12,029 nt of DNA from an uncultured Coriobacteriaceae bacterium (GTDB taxonomy: Bacteria; Actinomycetota; Coriobacteriia; Coriobacteriales; Eggerthellaceae): assembly GCA_900539675.1 (NCBI GenBank), contig UQDJ01000048.1:1-12029 (forward strand), written 5' to 3'. Below are positions 7,184 through 12,029 of this stretch, one piece after another. A model generated the notes under the pieces. The model was not told the origin of the DNA, did not search any database, and was given only the letters and a program-made list of their open reading frames with translations. Within the stretch, counting starts at the first letter, position 1; every line of letters starts with the position of its first letter. A program made the translations under genes and the position numbers.

Positions 7184-7222
7184 AGGGCCCCTTATTTCCC
7201 AATACAGAAAGAAGCAGACTTC

Positions 7223-8032
7223 ATGGAACTGGCAAGTCAGCACAATCATACGAATATGACCAACCATGGTCATGGTTCGATTGAAGAAGTGGTGGCAAGT
7301 GCCCATGAGCGCGGCATGACCAATCTGGCTATTACTGAGCATTATCCGCTGACGCTTAAGGTGGACCCGCGCGATTTTGTATCCATGCACAAGGACAAGC
7401 TCGATGAGTACCTTGCGCGTATTGCTCAACAGCGCAGCTTGTATCCCGATATGGAACTTCTTGTTGGGTGCGAATTGGATTGGCTGGGCAAAGATGAAGA
7501 TCGCACCTTCACACAAGCCGACTACGATCAGTTCGACATCATTTTAGGCTCGGTTCATTTTTTGGATCTGTGGCCGTTTGATGACCCGGCACAAAGCTAT
7601 TTTTGGCAAGAAGCAGGGGCGGATTATATCTGGCGGCGCTATTTTGCAGTGTGGTGCGAGGCGGTTGTATCCCAGGTTCCCTTTACGGTTATGGCGCATC
7701 CAGATCTGGTAAAGAAATACGGTCATTATCCCAGCTTCGATCCGATGCCGCTCTATAAACAGGCAGTCGAAGCTTGCGCGAGCGCTGGTCGTATGATTGA
7801 AGTAAATACGTCAGGTATCACCTACGCATGCAAGGAGCCATTTCCTTCTCAGGCCTTGTTGCGCGAGTTTTGTCGTGCGGGTGTGCCTTGTACGATTGGC
7901 TCGGACGCGCATCATCCAAGCGATGTAGATCGTGCAATCCAGGAGGGCTATCGCTGGATGTACGAGGCAGGGTATCGCTGGGTGACGTTGGTGGTGCCAG
8001 GTGGAGATCGTCGCGAAATTCCTTTGGCGTAA
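7223..8032 (+). CDS. PHP-domain phosphoesterase, histidinol-phosphatase (HisK) type
   Basis: This 269-residue protein has the layout of the PHP family of metal-dependent phosphoesterases: H7 and H9 in HNHT, H40 in ITEH, E84 in GCELD, H112 in SVHF, H159 in MAHPD, and D228 and H230 in SDAHH. Length and order match the HisK-type histidinol phosphatase, which converts histidinol phosphate to histidinol in histidine synthesis. The second-motif region NMTNHGHGS differs from the usual T-x-x-C/S-D-H form. No other histidine gene is in the window, so another phosphorylated substrate cannot be excluded. The ribosome site (AAAGAAG near 7208–7214) is weak. It follows the desulfurase by 39 bases with no terminator between, so it may be read from the same transcript. 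Confidence 0.82.
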   Translation: MELASQHNHTNMTNHGHGSIEEVVASAHERGMTNLAITEHYPLTLKVDPRDFVSMHKDKLDEYLARIAQQRSLYPDMELLVGCELDWLGKDEDRTFTQADYDQFDIILGSVHFLDLWPFDDPAQSYFWQEAGADYIWRRYFAVWCEAVVSQVPFTVMAHPDLVKKYGHYPSFDPMPLYKQAVEACASAGRMIEVNTSGITYACKEPFPSQALLREFCRAGVPCTIGSDAHHPSDVDRAIQEGYRWMYEAGYRWVTLVVPGGDRREIPLA

Positions 8033-8146
8033 TGGGTGATGGGTGCCGCTGGCACGATATGGACGGCGGCGCTGGCAAGAAGCTGTGCATTTACCGGATA
8101 TTGATACCTTTGCAGGATGGTTATACGTTTCTCTTTTAGGGCTACT

Positions 8147-8164
8147 ATAAGAGCAATAAGAGCA
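8147..8164. repeat. Perfect 9-bp tandem direct repeat (ATAAGAGCA ×2)
   Basis: ATAAGAGCA occurs twice back to back in the non-coding region upstream of the Nif3-like gene. Its end is 40 bases upstream of the TATAAT at 8205. Near-helical-turn direct repeats upstream of a promoter are a common form of activator binding site, but no protein is identified. Confidence 0.5.
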
Positions 8165-8184
8165 GATACGTGGTTTAAAAATAA

Positions 8185-8210
8185 TAACGTTACGTAACAC
8201 AACCTATAAT
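8185..8210 (+). promoter_or_regulatory. Candidate -10 box with overlapping palindromic operator
   Basis: TATAAT at 8205–8210 is a perfect -10 hexamer, but no good -35 hexamer stands 16–19 bases upstream. Where the spacer would be lie two overlapping palindromes, TAACGTTA (8185–8192) and GTTACGTAAC (8189–8198). A weak -35 plus a palindrome at the spacer suggests a promoter that needs, or is blocked by, a dimeric regulator. This is inference from layout only. It would drive the Nif3–zinc-ribbon–dGTPase genes. Confidence 0.35.
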
Positions 8211-8436
8211 GTCGCAATAAAACGCCAGCAAAAGGTGAATAATACTAAGGGGGATCCACGGCCTGAAGGGGATCGCGATTTAGCTGGGGTTACAAGTCGG
8301 GATTCTGGAGTTTTTACTCACCAGGCACGACGTTATATGGGGTTGAGGCTCGCTGTTGCTGGGTTTAAAACAATGCGAGCGTGATATATGCCACAAGAAT
8401 TTGAATGCCGCACAAGTAAGAAAGAAGGTCATTCAG

Positions 8437-9315
8437 ATGGTAGATGAAGATACGTCACTGCAAAAAACTGACGCAGGCGATTTAGCTGCACAAAACCATG
8501 ACATCTTAGTGGGCGATTTGGAAAAGGCGTTGTTGCGCAAAATGCCGGCAAAAGATGCCTGCTCATGGGACCGAACCGGTATGTTGGTGGGCAATCCTTT
8601 TGAGGTGGTAAGCGGGGTAGCGGTAGCGCTTGACCCCACGATTCCTGCGCTTGAAACTGCCCATCAGGCCGGCGCTAATGTGTTGGTTTGTCATCATCCG
8701 GTGTTCTTGGATGCACCAACATCTTTTGTGCCGGCATCCATGCAGGGTCACACGACTGGATCTGTGGTGCGTCGCGCCATTGAATTGGGCATGAGCATCA
8801 TGTCATTTCATACGGCGCTTGATGTTTCGACTGCTGGCCTTGACGCAGTGCCTGCATTATTGCGTCTGCATGGTATAGGAGTGTTAGAGCCGCTTGAAGG
8901 CAGCACCACAAAGGGCTTTGGCCGCATTTGTGAACCCGATGACGATGAGGCATTATCACTGCGCTACCTAAGCGCTCGTTGTGTGTCGGTGTTCGGCGCT
9001 ATTCCTCGCGTATGGGGTGCCCCCGAAAAGGTGGTGCGTCGCATTGTGACGTGTGGCGGTTCAGCTTCATCCATGCTGGATTTGTGCCTTTCACAGGGTG
9101 CTGACTGTTTGGTATGTGGTGAAGTGAAGTACCATGATGCTTTGAATGCTTCACTTTCGGGGTTGGCAATCATTGAGTTGGGGCATGATATTTCGGAATT
9201 CCCGTTGTGCGCATTACTTGCAGCTGCCTGTGAGGCGGCAGGAGTTTCGAAATCCTCCATTACTATGATTGATCAGAAGAACAACTGGTATACTCCTGAA
9301 TCTTCGCGTCGATAA
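8437..9315 (+). CDS. Nif3-like dinuclear metal-centre protein (YbgI/YqfO family)
   Basis: The 292-residue product matches the Nif3/DUF34 family, often labelled GTP cyclohydrolase I type 2 although the true substrate is uncertain for most members. Seen in order: SWDRTGMLVG (43–52, the family's W/D-N-x-G-L-LVG motif), CHHP with metal ligands H86 and H87, SFHTALD with D129, and LGHDISE with H250 and E254. The H-x3-E spacing and order match the two-metal site of E. coli YbgI (H63, H64, D101, H215, E219). The ATG at 8437 has AAGAAGG at 8422–8428 eight bases upstream; an in-frame TTG at 8356 would add 27 residues and is less likely. It is followed 17 bases later by the zinc-ribbon gene, the same order as Rv2230c–Rv2229c in Mycobacterium tuberculosis. 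Confidence 0.9.
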   Translation: MVDEDTSLQKTDAGDLAAQNHDILVGDLEKALLRKMPAKDACSWDRTGMLVGNPFEVVSGVAVALDPTIPALETAHQAGANVLVCHHPVFLDAPTSFVPASMQGHTTGSVVRRAIELGMSIMSFHTALDVSTAGLDAVPALLRLHGIGVLEPLEGSTTKGFGRICEPDDDEALSLRYLSARCVSVFGAIPRVWGAPEKVVRRIVTCGGSASSMLDLCLSQGADCLVCGEVKYHDALNASLSGLAIIELGHDISEFPLCALLAAACEAAGVSKSSITMIDQKNNWYTPESSRR

Positions 9316-9332
9316 GAAAGGCCTATACATTC

Positions 9333-10061
9333 ATGAATGCTACTGAACATGACATCTCGGTCTTGCGTAAGCTCCAAGAGGCAGATCGCAAGGTTCTTTC
9401 CGCCAAGAAGGAATTTGAGGCACTGCCGCACCGCAAGGCAATTCTTGAGGTTCGTGCTAAAAAAGACGAAATCCTGAAGAAGAAGGTACAGGTTCAGGAC
9501 TTGCTTGACGATGTCGAAGGTCGTCTGGCTGCTTTTGTTCAGGAAGACGAAGAGCTCTCCGATAAACAGGACGATATTACCAATCTGCTTTCCGAAGTCC
9601 AGGGTGATTACCGCGCTGTAACGGCTCATACGCGCGACTTGGACGGCGTGCGTAAGCGTCGCGAAAAGGTGAGCTTGGAAGTTACCCGCTTAGAAGAGCA
9701 AGTCAACAATATCAATCCTGTCATGAAGCAAATCATGAAGGCACTTGAAACGCTTGATGCTAAGGAAAAAGAGCTGATCGAATCATTCCAGAAGACTGGC
9801 GGTGCCTTGAAACAGGTTATTGTTGACGGTGAAAAAGTGCGCGAGGAACTGGCATCAATGATCGATCCGGCGCTGTTGAAGGTCTACGAGCAAACGCTGG
9901 AACGCTGTGGGGGCGTTGCGATTGCGGATTTGGTCGACAATGCCTGTGGTGCGTGCCGCAGCACGTTTGATCAGAGCCGTATGAGCCAAATCCGCGCTGA
10001 AGCTCCCATTTCCACCTGTCCAATTTGCCGCCGTTTGCTGATTGTCGGTGAAGGGGATTAA
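9333..10061 (+). CDS. Coiled-coil protein with C-terminal C4 zinc ribbon
   Basis: The first ~175 of 242 residues are highly charged heptad-like helix (Lys/Glu/Leu-rich, with breaks near 91–101 and 126–130), predicting a long antiparallel coiled coil. The C-terminus carries two CxxC pairs, C205–C208 and C229–C232, forming a zinc ribbon. This is the architecture of the widespread C4-type zinc-ribbon family (old DUF164; M. tuberculosis Rv2229c, chlamydial CT398), whose members have been linked to nucleic-acid or secretion-related roles without a single agreed function. It is cytoplasmic, with no signal peptide. The ATG at 9333 has AGAAAGG at 9315–9321. Its tight position between the Nif3-like and dGTPase genes suggests a shared transcript and perhaps a shared pathway. 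Confidence 0.88.
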   Translation: MNATEHDISVLRKLQEADRKVLSAKKEFEALPHRKAILEVRAKKDEILKKKVQVQDLLDDVEGRLAAFVQEDEELSDKQDDITNLLSEVQGDYRAVTAHTRDLDGVRKRREKVSLEVTRLEEQVNNINPVMKQIMKALETLDAKEKELIESFQKTGGALKQVIVDGEKVREELASMIDPALLKVYEQTLERCGGVAIADLVDNACGACRSTFDQSRMSQIRAEAPISTCPICRRLLIVGEGD

Positions 10062-10064
10062 GCC

Positions 10065-11108
10065 ATGAAATTGGTGACGAGGGAGGATCAGGTCGAACGC
10101 GAGCATACCTATCTTGCACAGGATGCTGCGTTTTCCGATGAAACTGAGGGACGCTGTTTTCCGGTCGATCCGGATCTTTATCGCAATGAATATCAGCGCG
10201 ATCGTGACAAAATTTTGCATACGAAATCATTTCGTCGTCTGTCACACAAGACGCAGGTATTTATTGCACCGGAAGGCGATCACTACCGTACCCGTTTGAC
10301 GCATACCCTTGAAGTGGCTCAAATTGCGCGCACTATTGCGCGTGCTTTGGGCTTAAATGAGGATTTAACCGAAGCAATTGCTCTGGGACACGATTTGGGC
10401 CATACGCCCTTTGGTCATGTGGGTGAGCAGGCTCTTTCAGCTTCGTTGGCACGCCATAAAGGGATGGACCCAGAGGCGGAAGAAAGCAAGCATCTCTATC
10501 GTCACAATGTTCAGAGCTTGCGTGTGGTTGATGTGATTGAAAACAACGGCAAAGGTCTAAATCTTACTGCCGAGGTGCGCGATGGTATTGTGTGCCACAC
10601 GGGTTCTCAGCGTGCAGAAACGCTAGAGGGGCGCATTGTTGCTACGGCAGACCGCATTGCTTATGTGAATCACGATATCGATGATGCCATTCGTGCAGGT
10701 GCCCTGTGCGAAGAAGATTTACCTGTATCAACACATAAGGTGTTAGGCGAAAATCATTCTGCGCGCATTCAGACGCTGGTTTACGACATGATCAAGACAT
10801 CCTATGAGCGCGATGATATTGCCATGAGCGATCCGGTGTGGGACGCCATGATGGAACTGCGCTCTTTTTTGTTTGACAACGTCTACACCTCCGAACCTAT
10901 CATGATTGAAGTGGCAAAGGCAAAACACCTCATCGAAGACATCTTCGACTATTTTGTACGTCACTATGATCAGGTACCTCAGGAATTTAAGGATATTTCT
11001 GGCGGGGATCATTTGCGTGCTGTGACCGACTATGTTGCCGGCATGACCGACAGGTATGCTCGCAGCTTCTTTATGGATAAGTTTGTGCCCCATTCTTGGA
11101 ACCATTAA
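10065..11108 (+). CDS. dgt: dNTP triphosphohydrolase, dGTPase-like (HD domain)
   Basis: Enzymes of this family cleave dNTPs to deoxynucleoside plus triphosphate and so limit dNTP pools. The 347-residue protein shows RRLSHKTQV (57–65), the HD-domain ligands H80 (RLTHTLEV), H109–D110 (GHDLGH) and D204 (VNHDIDDAIRAG), and the YRHNVQSLRVV segment (145–155) typical of the family. The length fits the shorter dGTPase-like proteins rather than E. coli Dgt (~505 residues), so the preferred substrate is uncertain. The ATG lies three bases after the zinc-ribbon stop with AAGGGGA at 10051–10057, so the two genes are almost certainly co-transcribed. Confidence 0.93.
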   Translation: MKLVTREDQVEREHTYLAQDAAFSDETEGRCFPVDPDLYRNEYQRDRDKILHTKSFRRLSHKTQVFIAPEGDHYRTRLTHTLEVAQIARTIARALGLNEDLTEAIALGHDLGHTPFGHVGEQALSASLARHKGMDPEAEESKHLYRHNVQSLRVVDVIENNGKGLNLTAEVRDGIVCHTGSQRAETLEGRIVATADRIAYVNHDIDDAIRAGALCEEDLPVSTHKVLGENHSARIQTLVYDMIKTSYERDDIAMSDPVWDAMMELRSFLFDNVYTSEPIMIEVAKAKHLIEDIFDYFVRHYDQVPQEFKDISGGDHLRAVTDYVAGMTDRYARSFFMDKFVPHSWNH

Positions 11109-11119
11109 TAAAAAGTGCC

Positions 11120-11154
11120 CGTCAAAGATTAACCAGAAGTGTTATGCTTTGACG
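11120..11154. repeat. 8-bp inverted repeat just upstream of azlC
   Basis: CGTCAAAG at 11120–11127 is exactly complementary to CTTTGACG at 11147–11154, with 19 bases between. The right arm ends two bases before the azlC ATG at 11157. It is either an operator or an RNA hairpin that covers the translation start. It lacks a following T tract, so it is not a terminator for dgt. Confidence 0.5.
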
Positions 11155-11156
11155 CT

Positions 11157-11867
11157 ATGAACGAACAAACATCTATCCTCTCTCAAACAAAAGAAGTGCT
11201 TGGAGCGGCATGGCCGGTTATGCTGGGCTATGTCTTCTTAGGCATTCCCTGTGGCATTCTGGCGCAACAGGTGGGGTTGAGTGCTTTACAGGTGTTCATC
11301 CTCTCCATGGTGTTTTATTCCGGCGCTGGTCAGTACATGATTTCCAACATGTGGCTTGCGGGTTCTCCTGCGCTGGCTATCATCGCTTCCGTTACGCTGG
11401 TTAATTCCAGACAGCTGTTATACGGTGCATCGCTGTCGCGTTTTTGTGGTTCGGCTAAAAAGAAGCTCTCTTTTCTGTTTGGCGCAACGGTGACCGATGA
11501 ATCGTTTGCGGTGAACTTGGGGCGTTTTGAGAAAGGTGCCTGGTCGGTAGGCAAAGCTAGTGCCGTCAATATTTCATGTCAAACCACCTGGGCGCTTGCC
11601 AATGCGCTCGGTGTTATTGTGGGATCGCTTCTCACTGTGCCTACGGCGTTGGCTTCGTTTGCCATGACGAGTATTTTCCTGTGCTTGCTGTTTTCCCAAA
11701 AGTTTACGCATCCCAATGTGGCGGCGGCTCTGGTAGCTGTTGCAGGCGTGTTTGTATGCAAATGTATAGGACTTACTGGACCTGCCATTTTGGTAGGAGC
11801 GCTTTTAGGCGTTGTTGCTGGTATTGTGGTTGCTCGTAAGCGAGGTGATAGCTGTGTCGTGGAGTGA
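11157..11867 (+). CDS. azlC: AzlC family branched-chain amino-acid exporter, large subunit
   Basis: AzlC with its small partner AzlD forms an inner-membrane exporter; in Bacillus subtilis the pair confers 4-azaleucine resistance, and in E. coli the related YgaZH exports valine. From the ATG at 11157 the product has 236 residues, normal for the family, with about six to eight hydrophobic segments. The family features are visible in the first half: the Gly/Pro-rich LGYVFLGIPCG region (23–33), VFYSGAGQY (about 52–60), and NSRQLLYG (about 82–89), followed by TDESFAV (about 111–117). A GTG at 11139 could add six residues. Neither start has a clear ribosome site; a TATGCT at 11143–11148 would allow leaderless transcription from the ATG. 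The 3' end overlaps azlD by 14 bases, which implies coupled translation. Confidence 0.92.
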   Translation: MNEQTSILSQTKEVLGAAWPVMLGYVFLGIPCGILAQQVGLSALQVFILSMVFYSGAGQYMISNMWLAGSPALAIIASVTLVNSRQLLYGASLSRFCGSAKKKLSFLFGATVTDESFAVNLGRFEKGAWSVGKASAVNISCQTTWALANALGVIVGSLLTVPTALASFAMTSIFLCLLFSQKFTHPNVAAALVAVAGVFVCKCIGLTGPAILVGALLGVVAGIVVARKRGDSCVVE

Positions 11868-12029
11868 TTTCGCGTTCATTGGCATTGCGTGTGCCCTGAC
11901 CATTTTGCTGTTTCGCGTTGTGCCGGTGTTTGCACTGCGTGGGCGCGATCTGCCCGGGTGGCTATCACAGGCGCTTGCCTATATTCCGCCAGCAGCGTTT
12001 GCTGCTCTGATTGCTAACGATCTTTTGAA
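11854..12029 (+). CDS. azlD: AzlD family exporter, small subunit (cut by window end)
   Basis: A frame opening with GTG at 11854 runs to the end of the window (58 codons). It has GAGGTGA at 11842–11848 as ribosome site and overlaps azlC by 14 bases. The visible part is hydrophobic and contains the small-subunit features: a first membrane segment, RVVPVFALRGR at about residues 21–31, and an AYIPPAAFAAL stretch at about 42–52. AzlD proteins are about 100–110 residues, so roughly half is missing. It pairs with AzlC to form the exporter. Confidence 0.88.
   Translation, partial: MSWSDFAFIGIACALTILLFRVVPVFALRGRDLPGWLSQALAYIPPAAFAALIANDLL

Larger units (their letters stand above)
8033..8436. other. 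404-base intergenic region with repeats, palindromes and a possible leader
   Basis: No convincing coding sequence is seen between the PHP gene and the Nif3-like gene. The first part (8033–8100) holds only a small GTGCC/GGCAC hairpin at 8043–8055 without a T tract. From 8146 the sequence becomes A+T-rich and contains a perfect 9-bp tandem repeat (8147–8164), two overlapping palindromes (8185–8198) and a TATAAT (8205–8210). The remainder to 8436 would be a leader of about 220 bases. Within it, GGTGAATAA (8234–8242) can pair with TTACTCACC (8314–8322) at eight of nine positions, enclosing a G-rich 71-base segment. No known riboswitch or small-RNA class was recognised. Confidence 0.6.

Noticed and set aside
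7184..7200. GGGCCC-centred sequence after the desulfurase as a terminator
   Set aside because: The arms would leave no loop and only a short A/T run follows; it cannot form a normal terminator hairpin.
8043..8055. GTGCC/GGCAC hairpin after the PHP gene as a terminator
   Set aside because: Only five pairs with a three-base loop and no T tract downstream.
8285..8310. Stretch resembling a tRNA T-loop in the leader of the Nif3-like gene
   Set aside because: The GTTCGA core is not matched, and no acceptor stem, D arm or anticodon arm can be drawn around it.
8356..8436. TTG start that would extend the Nif3-like gene by 27 residues
   Set aside because: The added residues are not Nif3-like, and the ATG at 8437 has a well-placed AAGAAGG.

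Overview
The window looks like chromosomal housekeeping DNA from a member of the Actinomycetota, most likely the Coriobacteriia (Cryptobacterium/Slackia/Eggerthella type). This is inferred from protein style, a G+C content of roughly one half by eye, the run ispH–der–plsY–gpsA, and the actinobacterial pairing of a Nif3-like protein with a coiled-coil zinc-ribbon protein. No database search was possible. Every intact gene is on the + strand. There are no rRNA or tRNA genes, transposases, phage genes or CRISPR arrays.

Left part (1–4506): the end of an unidentified protein (possibly the acyltransferase PlsC), then IspH (last step of the MEP isoprenoid pathway), a probable terminator, a probable promoter, the ribosome-assembly GTPase Der, PlsY (first acylation of glycerol 3-phosphate) and GpsA (which makes glycerol 3-phosphate). 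PlsY and GpsA together supply lysophosphatidate for membrane lipids. A degenerate ~25-bp tandem repeat fills the gap between plsY and gpsA.

Middle part (4515–8032): an O6-alkylguanine-DNA alkyltransferase (Ogt/MGMT) homologue whose catalytic Cys is Thr and whose arginine finger is Ser, with a long unconserved insertion. It is followed by ribulose-phosphate 3-epimerase, a NifS/IscS-type cysteine desulfurase and a PHP-family phosphoesterase of the histidinol-phosphatase type.

A 404-base gap (8033–8436) holds a perfect 9-bp tandem repeat, overlapping palindromes beside a TATAAT hexamer, and a possible structured leader. The right part (8437–12029) holds a Nif3-like metalloprotein, a coiled-coil/C4 zinc-ribbon protein, an HD-domain dNTP triphosphohydrolase (Dgt type), and the start of an AzlC–AzlD branched-chain amino-acid exporter pair, with azlD cut by the window end.

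The most notable items are the catalytically altered Ogt homologue, the plsY–gpsA repeat array and the 8033–8436 regulatory region. The rest is well-conserved core metabolism. I do not see a clear new multi-gene system.
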